Assembly: GCA_037833965.1 (NCBI GenBank)
Contig: AP031355.1
Location: 9,015,501 to 9,079,500, forward strand
Length of the DNA: 64,000 bases
Reading direction: 5' to 3'
Origin: Marchantia polymorpha subsp. ruderalis
Taxonomy: Eukaryota; Streptophyta; Marchantiopsida; Marchantiales; Marchantiaceae
Of the stretch, positions 52,788 through 64,000 are shown piece after piece (position 1 is the first letter of the stretch; the number at the start of each line of letters is the position of its first letter). Under the pieces are notes generated by a model. It had not been told where the DNA came from. It made no database searches and saw nothing but the letters and a program-made list of their open reading frames with translations. Both the position numbers and the translations under genes were made by a program.

Positions 52788-53881
52788 ATCGAAACTGTAC
52801 CCGAGTCGAAGCCAATGCGAGCTTTCATACGCAGCAGACGACGACTCACGTCCTACAGCTCAATAATAATAATAATGACAGTGCTCAATGTGGGATTCCA
52901 GCTCCAGGTCCGGCCTCCAGGAGGATCTCCGGCCAAGACATCGGCAGGTCGCCTGTTCCGGCGAATGATGCGCTCTGCTTACGGAGGAGGAGGACGACGA
53001 GGCATCTCCCGCTACATTGGGCCGGGGCTTCTGGAAGAACATCAGATCCCACGAAGCGCGATCGAGTATGGATGGAGGTCGAGGCAGGTATGGAGGGAGG
53101 GGGCGACGGCGTACGCGTATGCGGAAAGAGACAGTTAAATTTAACTAAACGTCAGATGACATAAATTGGCCAGGAGCGAGGCCTTGTAGGGTTCGAGGAT
53201 CAAGGATCCAGTGCTCGCTTCCCGACATTCTAGCCGCAGGGCCCACCACAATCATTGGCTTCTTTCACCTTACCCCGGGATAATCCGCATTGATGACGAT
53301 CGAATCTAACGGCACCGAATTCTTTCTTCCATCATCGACGATACATACCAAGAGCACTAGATTGGTTAATCAAGATGGCGGCGCTCGAGAGGTGAGCAAC
53401 CACAGAAACCAGCATTCGTACACGGTAGGGCTGCGTATGATCCTCTCGCCGGCCGGGAAATTTTACCGGCAGGCCCCAAGTGGCCAGTCGAGGCAATCAT
53501 TGCAGATTAAGGCCTGCACGTGCCGTGCGCATTTTATAACTTCAAATATATGAATCCCAATAAGTGCCCCGGCTCTCGCCCGGGGTTGGTGTGCCGATCT
53601 CGGGGGCTGGTCACCGGATTCGCCGGTTACCAGCCCCGCTCCATAGCTCCCCGAGATGGCGGCGGTGGCCGTCGAGTTCGACGCATGCACGCTCATTCTC
53701 TTCCCCCACCTCCCCCCCAGCCCCCCCTCCCTTCGCTTGGGGCTCGGACGGGCGCTTGTCTTGAGGCGGCCGGGATCCGGTCGCCGGGCTTGTGCTGCCC
53801 CTGCTGCGGGGGGGTGGGGCCACAGCCACCGCGCAGCTTTGGCGTCGTGGCAGCCCGACCCGCGTCTCGCGACCTCTCAAG

Positions 53882-53888
53882 TTATATA
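53882..53888 (+). promoter_or_regulatory. Candidate TATA box of the AP2/ERF gene
   Basis: TTATATA stands in otherwise GC-rich DNA, 234 bp before the start codon. A transcription start about 30 bp downstream would give a leader of roughly 200 bp with a GGGA/GA-rich end and no upstream ATG. Not tested. Confidence 0.45.
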
Positions 53889-54121
53889 GCGAGACCCGGC
53901 CCGGCCAGGGGGAAAGGGCTTAACACTTCGGTCCTGGCTCTGGTTGCCATCGCGGATTCTGTCCGGGCACAACCACAACACAGCAGCAGCTGCGCTACTC
54001 GCTCGCCTCCACTTGCCACCACTCGCAACTCTCATCGGAGGACTCGGAGCGCTATCGAGGGAGGGAGGGAGGGAGGAAAGAGAGAGCGAGAGATTAGGAA
54101 GGGGGGACGACGATTATCGAA

Positions 54122-55207
54122 ATGGTGGGGAGGAAGCTGGGCGAAAAAAGGGGGAAGCGGAGTCGAGATGGGAGGTATCGAGGGGTGCGACGACGGCCCT
54201 GGGGCCGATATGCTGCGGAAATTCGCGATCCGAACACGAAGGAGCGCAAATGGCTGGGGACGTTCGACACGGCTGAGGACGCAGCGTGCGCGTACGACAA
54301 CGCGGCGCGCGAGATGAGAGGCCCCAAGGCGCGCACCAATTTCTGCTTCCCCGCGCAGCTGCCGTCGGCCAAAGCGGCCGGCTTCCACACCAGCTCTCTC
54401 GGCTCCAATGCGCTGGAGTGGATTCAGCGCAGCCTCGTCGCCAGCTCCTGGGCCCCGGCGCATTCGCAGTCCCACTCTCAGGCGCAGGCGCAGGCGACCT
54501 TGGGCCACGGATTTTCCGATTTCCTGCTGGAAACCCGCCTCGCCTCCTCAGGCTCCAACATTCTGGCCTCGGAATCGCGCCTCGTCGCGGACCTCGGCCA
54601 CCAGCCGCAGGAATCGCGCCTCCTGTCCTGCAGCACCAGCACCAGCAGCAACAGCAATAGCAACAGCAGCTGCGGCGGCGGGCGGTCGCCCTGCTCGGAC
54701 GCGCAGGTGCTCGCCGGCCCCTCGGGCAGCTCGGGCTTCAACGAGCTGCAGCGCATGTTCCAACCGCCCCCGCGCAATCCTGCGCCCCTCCACCCGTGTC
54801 CCGGTCCCAGCCTCAGCACCGCGGCCTTGCCGTGCTTCAGCGGCGCCTCGAGGTTGTGCAACCCTTACTCGCAGTACGCCATCTCGAGCTTCCAAGAGAG
54901 CACGCCCTCGCCGCTGCTGCTGGACGAGCAGTACCTGCAGCGGAAGCTGGAGGAGCAATGCGACGCCATAAAATTGGAGGAGCAGTGCGCCGCCGTGTCT
55001 TTGGATCACCAGCTGCACAGCCTCCAGATGCACTTCTGCCCGCCGTCGCCCGCCTCGTCCTACGACGATTGCTACTACGGTCACGACGAGGCTTTCTTCC
55101 TCGACTCCATGCCTGCCCTGCCGGAGCACGATTACTACGACATTCTGGGCTCCTTGCCCGAATTCAACGAAGATCCAACTCTTCTTTTAGTTCCCCCACT
55201 CATGTAA
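54122..55207 (+). CDS. AP2/ERF transcription factor, group VIII (ESR/LEP/PUCHI clade)
   Basis: An intronless 361-codon frame. The AP2/ERF DNA-binding domain takes up residues 18-74 and begins [20 protein letters not shown]. The Ala in YAAEI and the Asp in IRD are ERF-type rather than DREB-type. [20 protein letters not shown] followed by [10 protein letters not shown] is typical of group VIII factors of the ESR1/DORNROSCHEN, LEAFY PETIOLE and PUCHI clade. The bryophyte members known to me are STEMIN of Physcomitrium and LAXR (MpERF20) of Marchantia, which drive stem-cell formation and reprogramming, so this is a candidate orthologue. The N-terminus is short and basic ([11 protein letters not shown]). 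The rest is low-complexity, with an S/N/T run at about residues 174-187, and an acidic-aromatic C-terminus ending near [16 protein letters not shown]. It acts in the nucleus on GCC-box-like sites. Family sure, orthology inferred. Confidence 0.92.
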   Translation: MVGRKLGEKRGKRSRDGRYRGVRRRPWGRYAAEIRDPNTKERKWLGTFDTAEDAACAYDNAAREMRGPKARTNFCFPAQLPSAKAAGFHTSSLGSNALEWIQRSLVASSWAPAHSQSHSQAQAQATLGHGFSDFLLETRLASSGSNILASESRLVADLGHQPQESRLLSCSTSTSSNSNSNSSCGGGRSPCSDAQVLAGPSGSSGFNELQRMFQPPPRNPAPLHPCPGPSLSTAALPCFSGASRLCNPYSQYAISSFQESTPSPLLLDEQYLQRKLEEQCDAIKLEEQCAAVSLDHQLHSLQMHFCPPSPASSYDDCYYGHDEAFFLDSMPALPEHDYYDILGSLPEFNEDPTLLLVPPLM

Positions 55208-55251
55208 ATGTAGAAAGCGGGAAAATTTTCCTCTTGTACAAGATTACGTAT

Positions 55252-55257
55252 AATAAA
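55252..55257 (+). terminator. Polyadenylation signal of the AP2/ERF gene
   Basis: AATAAA, 45 bp after the stop codon, in a locally AT-rich 3' end. Confidence 0.5.
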
Positions 55258-56833
55258 ATTTCAAAGTTTTGTCCAGTCGCTGGTGTGCCCTCGTGTGTCA
55301 TATCTCGCCGAATGCAGCGTCGCCACTGCGCGAAGATGTCCCGGTCAAATTTCGATCCGGCTCCCGGAAGGCTCATCCGTCAGTCGAGTTTCTCGACTGT
55401 AAAGTGATACGACGGCGGGAAGCTCTTCGGGGTTCAGCATTGTCTTGTCGACAGGCACGATGGCGGAGATCGGCCTCACCCGATCATTTGGTTGTTGTTA
55501 ATTGGCGGATCGAGTGGAGCTTCTGCCCCTAGAACTCAGGTTTCGTCACTTCGCAGGTTTTGGTTTGAAATGAATCGGAGTGTCATCACTTGATGGAGCC
55601 TCCGATTTCAGCTCGGAGTCTCCCCCTCGATGCCAGTTCTGGTTACAATTGCTGCAGTGGGCGGGGCGACGAGGAATGCCGGCCATGGCATCGATTCTCC
55701 AGAACGGTGGTATCAGATATCGGTCTTAGCTCTTTCTGTGAGAGCGAGTTCAGTGGGCTTGTGCCGGGGATCTCGTCATCGAAAGCACTGCGGAAGCTTT
55801 TGCAGAATCCCGTGAGTCGACCGTCGGGCTGGCATTCGGGAGAAGACCGCACGGACAAGATTGCTGCCCGTATCCATTTCTGGAATCCTGGACGTCTGAG
55901 CACCTCGGTTAAGTCCAAGAGTGGCTGTCTCTACTTTTCGTCTGTTCTGACACTCGGGGACATTCAGCGTTGGTCCCCCGCGGGCGTCAAGCAAACCGTA
56001 ATTGCGCACTGATTTTCGATGTCAAAGGAGGTTGGTTCAGAGACCAAGACTGAAAAGTGCCTGCTGTAGTTCTGAACGACCTCGGGGCTCAGGAAAAGTC
56101 GAATCGAGGAACGACAATGGACAGGCCGACCCCTACCCAGTGTTGTGGACGATGAGAGGAATCCGATCTGACGATCTTCCAGATCGAGTCTGCGCAGTAT
56201 GGCGGAACCTGGAAAGCCCGGACGAGCAAATATCTTGAACTCTTGTGCAGTCCCGGGACTAAGTTCAGAAAGGCTTGTGACACAGTTGAAAGTGTAAGGA
56301 AGGAAGTGTACAAGAAGAAGAGCTCCCGTTTTGGTTGTAGTGCAATCAGAGACAACCAAACTTGGCAGCGAGTGCCGAGCTCAGACTCGTGATCAGAGTA
56401 GATCAATGGACATGGTGGTGGTGCTTGCGGTCACGAGCCTCGTGATCGGATGCAGCGTTTGTCACTTTGTGCGAGTCAGTGCACTGATGAGAGGAGTGCT
56501 GTGCAGAGCACCGGGGTTGTGAATCTGTCCTTTTGGTGATGGCTGAAGAGCCTCGTTGGGCAGGGACTACGACTGTCAGAAAGATACTATATAGAAATGA
56601 CGAGCAGAGATTGGCCATGGGAGGTTAGCGCCTCTGTCATCGTACCGAAAGATACTGGACCTTTAGCTTAGGGCCCTATGAGCTGCACATCTGTGCATGC
56701 AATGCAAAAGTCTTCCTCGCAGCGTCCCAATAACATTGTTCCCCCAATTGGTTTTGTTGCCCTTTGGCGTTTCCATGGAAGCTTTTGCTGCATCTCTGTG
56801 TTCACGTCTGTCGAATTTACTGTATCATCCGGT

Positions 56834-56881
<48 letters not shown>

Positions 56882-59800
56882 ATCCTCTCCATAGGTTTGA
56901 TTGGTTGCAGTCGTTAGATCGGAATGATTGTCTGACTTTGTAGAACCTTGAGCAGTGCACTTACATCGTTTCTTCCCAGCTGTGTGTGTAATATGAGCTT
57001 AGCATGTTGCGGTGTTTAAAATCAGCTGAAGGTGTTAATAGGCTGTGCATCGCTGCGAAAGAGAACTCGAGCACTTGGCTGGGCTGATATCGAGAACACA
57101 ATCAATTAATTTTCTGCTGATGGCATCAATCTATCATTCACCAGATGACGGTTGCACTGTCTTCGTAGCAGGAAGAAATGTTATTCAAATCAAACCATAC
57201 ACTTCTACAGCCCACTAACGCGGCTACGGCCGTACCCGCATCATACTCGCACATTGCTTTCTTGGTCTGTAAAAACAGTCCGTTAAATAACTCACGACTA
57301 TCTTCCATACACTGTCGTGACAAAATACTCAAGTTTCCACCACTGTACCATTACGATTAGCCGCAGCAGCCGCAGCTCACATGTTTGCACGAAACCCATG
57401 ATCTTCACTGCGGTGACCACTCACCAGCTCAATGCCGTCGAGCACTTCATAGTTTCATGGCTCTAAGAATATGGAAACTGTCTCTAACGAATGCTGCGAC
57501 GTCTGAGCCACAGGAAGGCCTAATTCTCAGTTTACCAAATCGGGAGTCTCTGGAAATGAATCTTCTCAGCAGGGAGGGTGGTTGCGGGCATACATCCAGT
57601 GGAGTTTCCCGTCCATCTATTGCCGGAGGACGTCGAGTCGAGGAAATCGCAAAGTGTCTCAAGAATAGTGGTGCTATTGTCGAGATGATCCAGATTCCCA
57701 GTCAATCTGATTGCTGTGAATCCCGGAGAACGTGAGGGGCGGGGCGGGCAGCGTCTGAAAATCACGAGGTGAGGCTCGAGTCTGAGAGAGGAAGGCCGGT
57801 GACAGACACACGAAAGCGCTCTAGAAGCCGAAGCCGAAGCTTCTACACAGTTGTTGTTGTGGGACATTCGTCATGCGGTACGGTGGAAGGATTTTGTAGC
57901 TAGTCCAAAATGGTCTCGTCCTATCCATCTATCCATGCTCCCGCAACAGGCAGGTGGTCATGCCTCATCCAGCTCTACGTCGTTTTTGCTCGTTCTCGCT
58001 TTTGCTGAGTCCTCACTGTTGCAGTAACTGCCTGCTTTGTTGCCTTGTGCTCTCGTGTAGGCCCGTCTCTTCATGGCAGGCAGGTCGCCTTGTGTCAACG
58101 AGCTCTCTACAGTGAAAAGGCGGAACAAGAGCGGATAGGGCCTGGACTCTACTTTCTAGCAATGGCGTGCTCGAGCGAATGTGAAGCCGGCCATGGACGG
58201 ACTGGACTCATGGAGGGCGCGAGGAATAAACTGTAGAATAGTGATTTGCAGGGCGTATAATTTCCCGGCGATCTAAGCCAGATGAGGATGTGGGCAAATA
58301 TAAGCCTCGGATTCACGCAGGCTCTGATGTGTCACGCAGTCATAGCCCTTTCGGTCGGCATGTGACTTCGACGGGGAGCTGGTGCTTCCCATCTCTCGCT
58401 CAGCTCAGCTCAGCAGGTGACGAGCCTCAGTTCGACCTACGAGTCTCGTGTTGCCCAGCGCTGGCCAAAGTAGCGGTAGAAGTAGTAGTCGGTGCGCTTC
58501 GGTTTACTTACTCCCCTGAGCGTATTAACTGGGCGTTTAAGGCTCTCTGGTACAAGTCTTGATTGAAGAGGCTGGTCATGCAGACATAAGTCCACAGCAC
58601 ACCCAATAAGTCGTCCCATAAAATGGTGAGCTGATCGAATTGTGTGGTCTCGGCTCGAAGCTCTACGATGAGCTTGTGGTACGTCGCAATCGATGGATGG
58701 ATGGATGGATGCGTAGATTTGAGAGGAAATACTAGCACATCCCTTTTTGATACAGCCAGCTTCTGTCCATTGATGACGGACGAGGCTCCCATTGTCCGGG
58801 TCTGATGTACTCGGGGAGTGGTAAGCAAAGGACGATGAACTTCCATGTGGCCATCCAGGACCAACGCCAGAATCCCTCCTTCAGCCCCTTCATGTGGCTT
58901 CAGATTGATCCAATTCTCCATAAGACAAAGATGCCCTTTCCAATCGATTGACCCTTTATGCAGAATAAAATACCGGAGGAATCTTACTTCGGTTGGGTAC
59001 ATCCATCATTCCCTCTCAGCAAAAAGTGAAGAGGCGCTTCCCAACCACCAATGGATGGCCACCATCAAGTGGCACATCAGGTCATGCATCCTCCTCTGCA
59101 CAACACCATCTCCTTCAGAGTAAATATGTATTCTCTAGAGTCCCGTGACCACTCGCATCATAAGTGTGCACGTTGTTGTATCTTTGGCCGATTTGTTCTT
59201 TCTCTTTTTGTGCAACGGACGTAGGATTACGACGCAAGGGTATCTTCCGACCTTTTGCTGATTTTCTGCTCATTCTGCAGCCTGCGAGTTATTGAACGCT
59301 AATCGCCTTCAAGCTAAGCAAAGCATGTCTGAGTTCCAGGCCTCTGATGGATCGTCCTCCCTGCTCCAGCCAGGGTGTTTGTAGACCGTCGGTTCAACGA
59401 GGGGTGGGATTCGAAATTCTCGGAATCATTTAGATCGAAGGCAATTCGGAGTAACCGAGGGACGTTTAAAGTCATGAAGAGAGACACCAACGAGGTGTGA
59501 GGACTACTGATAAGCTCGACCCACCATCGTCTAAACATGTGATCAAATAATGATAATGATATGGACTGTGAAATCACTGGGTCCAAACACCTCTTGAACG
59601 CAAGCATCTTCGTACCATGTTCAAATGGATCAGTGGCAGGACATGTCAAATGATTGAGATGGCTAAGAACTACTACTGCCCATCATCACCAAGCCACCCT
59701 GAGGCCTTTTGATTTCTGTGAGCATACGACATCACATCTAACCTCTTAATTCACACAGACTAACACGTCGCCCTGAGTTCCAAACAGACCTGCTATCGCA

Positions 59801-62800
59801 ATGGTCAGGGTCTTTTATATAATCTCAGGTTAGATTTTGTGTGGGTGTGGGGTGGGGCGAGGTTTTGAAAGAGAGAAGGTTTATACAATATCTTATTAGC
59901 GCTCGATTTATTCATGATGAAGAATCTAAACGTAACCTCCTAACTCAGATGCTGTTCTTCGATTCCAATTCTGTCATGTCACGCTGAAAATATGAGACAG
60001 AAATGCCGAAAGGCAGACCAGGCAGATCTTCGCACGAGTCTATATCTATTCATATATCTATAATGATTTATTTATGGTTAAATTATTACCTTTTCCCTGC
60101 ATGTGCTTGTCTTCTCGATTGTATGGGATGACTTCACTCGATTTCTCAGATCTGTATCGACATTATTTACTTTGCCCACAAGTAAGGTCCTCGCACATGG
60201 GGAGTTAAAAATTGGCAAACACTGAATTCGTGTTCGCCAATTTCCTCCTCCGTGACACACACTCGAATCATATAACTAACTCAGTCTTCACATGTTCATA
60301 TTATATACATTCCTCTGTCTCACGAATGCTGTACCATCCATCCATCCTGCGTATTTTCCTTGTCACGTACCCATGCCCACAGTCTTTGAAATAATATATC
60401 GTACTTCTGATTCCTCATGAGTAGTGTACCTGCTTCTCTCTTTTTTATATATATCTTTTTCGCTTTAAGGTCGATCACTGTATTGATACAGTAGTTGGTT
60501 CAGAGAGAATCCGAGCATAAAAGCATAAAAAGCATAAAAGCTCTCAAAACATCAACCCAAAAAACACGATCACAGATTCGGATCAATGGAAATAGTCCAC
60601 CCGAGCCGACCTGCGGAGAGAGACAGCTTTTTGGAACGAATGTGTCTAAGGGCAATCATTTCATGCATCCAGCCTTTTGCTTTTTGAATGATTAGGCGTC
60701 GACTTCATGCATATTTCCCGCAGGGGTAGTACACATTAATTAGCGATGGTTCGGTCGTTGCTTATTGCTGCACTTCAACCAAGCATGAATCGGAAAGGCA
60801 AAAGGCAAGCTGATGGAGGAGGAGGAGGAGGAGGGAGGGAGGGAGAGAGGATCTTCCTCTCTAGATGGAGAACCCTGGTTTCTATCTTCGCGATGATTTA
60901 CGAAACTCCAGTTACTCCAGTTACTCGAATCGACCGACCGACCAACCTGACCGACCTTCCGACCTTTGACCGCCAGCAAAGGTGAACTTTGACTTGATTG
61001 ACTTTCTTACCCATACTCTAGCTCTGTTCTCCTCCCCACCATTTTATCACAAGTCCTGCTTATACTGCTGTCACAAGTTCACAACTTGCTCTACTATGCC
61101 GTTGCCGTTTGGGTCCAGCCAGCATCAACTTCGGAGGCAAGCTCGTTGGACCGACATTTCAATCTTCGTCCGTTGCTAAAATAATGTTGTCACTTTTCTT
61201 AATTCCACCAGATGAAATGCATGTCGAATTGGAGCAAGCTCCTTTATAATAAATATCAAACCTCCCGCCTTACTTTCACATAGCCAACCTGAAAGCTCGC
61301 CATTGGGTTGATGGCCTTTTGGACTGCCTTTTGTTTTCAAACACGTGAACGTGATCTCAAATGAAATGAAAGCTCAGAGTGGGCCTCTTTAAACCCTTTT
61401 TGGGTTTATGGCATGGCATGAGATGCTTTATGATATTCTAATGCCATGCGGATTCGAAGGTAGACAGTCCGACGGCGAGACAAGTGATGAGATCTGATTC
61501 ACGTTCGTTGCAGCTCACGCAGCGAAGAGTGATACCCGGATGTGAGTGAACAAATGCGAAACCTGCAACCGAGCGAACGAGAGATCATCCGGACGACATT
61601 CTCCTGAGGCTCCTGCCTAACGAGAGGTCTAACATCTCCGACTGTCAGATATGAACTGCACATCGTTCAAGTGGCCATTGCTCACACCGAAGGGTCGAAC
61701 AGTTTTGAAACGCACGTTTGTTGAAATAATTGAGAACCAATTAAGGTCCATAAGTTTCTGGCCTTGATTAGAGTTGACCCACTAAACCCTTCCAAGTAGA
61801 CATGTGATTGGCCTTCTCGCGCTCAGTAAATCTGTAGGCAAAAGATCCCAAGTTTCCGCATTAAGAACTTATCATGTCAGCACGTGCTGATCTTTAAGTG
61901 ATGTGGGGGCTAAACAAGCCTGGATCCGGTCTAGCCTTTGCTTCGCCTTGCACTTTAATATACTTCCCGGCCTCTGGCCACATTTCTCTCCTCTGCCTTC
62001 CAATATCTATGTCCATGTATCGCCAGAGATGAGGAGGCTCGAAGAATTAATATCAACGTCAACTCCATGCCCTCTTGCCATATGAAAACGATTCCCATTC
62101 CGTAGAAGGATGAAAAACGAACGATCGAAGGAAGTCCATGGGCCTCATCTGCTGCTGCTGATGCTCGTACGACTTCCGTCCGTGAGTACTCAACTAACTG
62201 TCTTGAAGGTATCGATTTAACGAGTCGATACGGAGATGTCAGGAAAGGAAGTCTTTCGATGCAAAAGAGGTATTGTTGCCCGCATACCTTTGGCCAATAC
62301 GATGGTGCGAGATCAGGCGATTTTCCACCCAGTTCTCTCTCATTGCAAAGACCCAGCACGAGGACGAGCTTTCGAGGGCAGAGTTGGGTCCATCGTCGCC
62401 GGAGGAGGAAGGCAGGGAGGGGCTCTTGTATCCGGCGGCGACGGACCCGACAGCCCGGGAACAAGCGGGCGTTGCGGCCCAGCGAAGCCGCTCACTCGCC
62501 GGGAGAAATCTCTCTCTCGGAGAGTCTGGGCGTGGCAGGGCAGTGCCTGATATGGCAGTGATGGCAGTCGTCGTGAGGTGACAGACGATTTTTGGCACAG
62601 GGTGCTCGCTGGGTACACGGTTCTTGTAGTAGTATGGATGGATAAATAGATGGGCGTCCACTGAGCTGATGAAACGTTGAATGTATTCCACGAGCTTTTG
62701 TGTGGAGTGATGACTCTTTTTGATCATGCACGCTGGAAGTTTATTTAATTTAATAAAGAGATGATTTTGAGCAATGTGGTTTTTTGAAACTCTTGTCGCA

Positions 62801-62930
62801 TCCGTAAGTACTGTGAGCAAAGGATTTGTTTTCGACGAGAGACTAATGGAAACTGGATCATGGAAAGAGAAGATGCGCGAGGAAATTCTGATTCTATTCA
62901 TGAGACGATTCTTCAAGTTTTACATTCAGT
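55258..62930. other. Gene-free stretch downstream of the AP2/ERF gene
   Basis: No exon of a known family is visible on either strand. The longest frames, 58508-59002 and 62239-62916 on the minus strand, translate to unrecognised sequence that includes simple repeats. Several ATCC/GGAT and CT tracts are present. Confidence 0.45.
56836..56879. repeat. Long CT microsatellite
   Basis: Twenty-two perfect CT units, the longest pure dinucleotide tract in the window. Perfect tracts of this length are usually variable between individuals. Confidence 0.97.
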
Positions 62931-63598
62931 GAATGTATTGAACAAGAGTTTCGCCAAATTTCATGTTTAAATTTTTTTTTATTAAATAAAAAAATATATA
63001 TTATCTAAAAAATGAAATTGACTTGAAGTAAATTAATTATAATTATTATGTTGACAATGTATAGACTTGGTACTAAGATTATATGTCAATTGAAATCAAT
63101 TTGTAAACATAATGAAATATGACACAATGAAAGATTGGATTTTTTTCTACTCATCAGATGTGGAATATTAGTAGTAGACGATATTCAAGAATTGTTCCAA
63201 TCATAACCAGTAAAAAGTTATAATTGAAAAATATAAATATAGATATTTATATGAATTAGTGAAAAAATAATAATTTGAATGAAATTTTATAATATAGATT
63301 AAATTGATAATAGATTTCATTTTTGTATTTATCAATTTGATATAATATAATATTTTCATTCAATGAAAATTCATATTAAAGTATTGTAGATTTGAAAACT
63401 CCTTGCTTGTAACACTAAGAATGAAGACATTAACTTATTTAAAGATGAAATATAATTTTAAAGATGAATGACTTTTAGAATGAATTTTTTCTTTTTTATA
63501 TAAATTTATCAAACAAGTACAAATAGATAAAATTTCATCTCCATCATTCTAACCACTTGTAGTATATTTAGAATTTAAAATAATATTAAAATATATGC
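62931..63598. other. AT-rich DNA
   Basis: A sharp fall in GC begins near 62.93 kb. No gene is visible. It leads into the tandem repeat at the window end. Confidence 0.6.
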
Positions 63599-64000
63599 GG
63601 ATTGTTGACGTATCATTTTCAATTAACACATTAAATACTAGTCTAACAAGTACATTAATTGCTAATGTATCACTATTATTTAACACACTTACTATCATTC
63701 TACCAAACACCCGTATAATAACACTGACATATTATTATAACCATTGTATTTATTATCATCATACCAAACATATGGATTGTTGATGTGAAATTATCAACTA
63801 ACACGCGTACTATCACACTACCAAGCACATGTATTGTTGATGTGACATTCAACTAAAACACGAATTATCATTCTACAAAAAACACACGGATTGCTAATAT
63901 GTCACTCTTAACTAACACAATTACTTTTTATCTATCAAGCTCACAATTGATAGTGTGACGATTATACATAATCTACTATATTGCAACTATATCACCATTT
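63599..64000. repeat. Tandem repeat of about 58 bp, running off the window
   Basis: Seven degenerate units start at about 63599, 63655, 63713, 63772, 63829, 63886 and 63945. The common pattern is GGATTGTTGATGTG, then a CAACTAACAC-like block, then TATCATTCTACCAA and CAC. It is satellite-like, AT-rich and continues past the edge. No coding sense is apparent. Confidence 0.8.

Larger units (their letters stand above)
40062..53881. other. Long gene-free stretch upstream of the AP2/ERF gene
   Basis: Nearly 14 kb with no exon I can assign. From about 42 kb it is GC-balanced to GC-rich and full of simple repeats: CCCT, GA, CAG/CTG, ACTG and ACGT tracts, and poly-pyrimidine runs. Open frames such as 44857-45309, 47478-47897 (minus) and 51143-51571 (minus) are translations of simple repeats or unrecognised. 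Non-coding transcripts or distal control elements of the AP2/ERF gene could lie here, but the sequence does not prove it. Confidence 0.45.

Noticed and set aside
54548..55129. 193-codon minus-strand frame and the 265-codon plus frame at 53520-54317 overlapping the AP2/ERF gene
   Set aside because: These arise from GC-rich DNA and low-complexity repeats. The AP2 domain fixes the true frame.
58508..59002. 164-codon minus-strand frame
   Set aside because: It includes a translated ATCC simple repeat, and no domain is recognisable. A decayed protein cannot be excluded.
62239..62916. 225-codon minus-strand frame
   Set aside because: The translation resembles no family and spans a GC-rich to AT-rich transition. 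No splice or promoter context supports it.

Overview
The window reads as nuclear DNA of a land plant, most likely a bryophyte and probably a Marchantia-type liverwort. The genes have GT-AG introns, plant-type coding content (an AP2/ERF factor of the ESR/LEP/PUCHI clade, a mitochondrial phosphate carrier of the PHT3 type, a secreted serine carboxypeptidase, a protein with a plastid-like N-terminus) and long gene-free stretches rich in microsatellites and AT. A decayed coiled-coil reading frame near the left end resembles, from memory only, a high-copy hypothetical protein family of Marchantia polymorpha. The species call is inference.

Layout, left to right. 0.8-3.5 kb: the decayed coiled-coil ORF, with many in-frame stops. 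3.5-10.1 kb: gene-free, largely AT-rich. 11.48-14.85 kb: six-exon gene for a SLOG/Rossmann-like protein, probably plastid-targeted. 15.95-17.29 kb: a nested inverted-repeat element holding a broken SIN3-type PAH fragment. 20.92-24.48 kb: ten-exon serine carboxypeptidase with a complete catalytic triad. 26.91-28.82 kb: intronless gene fusing an M23/LytM-like peptidase domain to about five BTRD1-like repeats. 30.6-34.3 kb: AT-rich desert containing a second copy of the DNA that lies just upstream of the carboxypeptidase, flanked by a 13-bp target-site-like duplication. 35.54-40.06 kb: five-exon mitochondrial phosphate carrier. 40.1-53.9 kb: long gene-free stretch full of microsatellites. 54.12-55.21 kb: intronless AP2/ERF gene. 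55.2-64 kb: gene-free, ending in AT-rich DNA and a tandem repeat of about 58 bp that runs off the window.

All five intact genes lie on the plus strand. They do not form a pathway: this is ordinary eukaryotic gene order, with separate promoters and several kilobases between most genes. The most unusual item is the intronless M23-BTRD1 fusion, whose architecture is of bacterial or fungal rather than plant type and which suggests horizontal acquisition. Next are the duplicated carboxypeptidase upstream segment, the captured PAH fragment inside inverted repeats, and the stop codons of the coiled-coil ORF, most of which are explained by C-to-T change.
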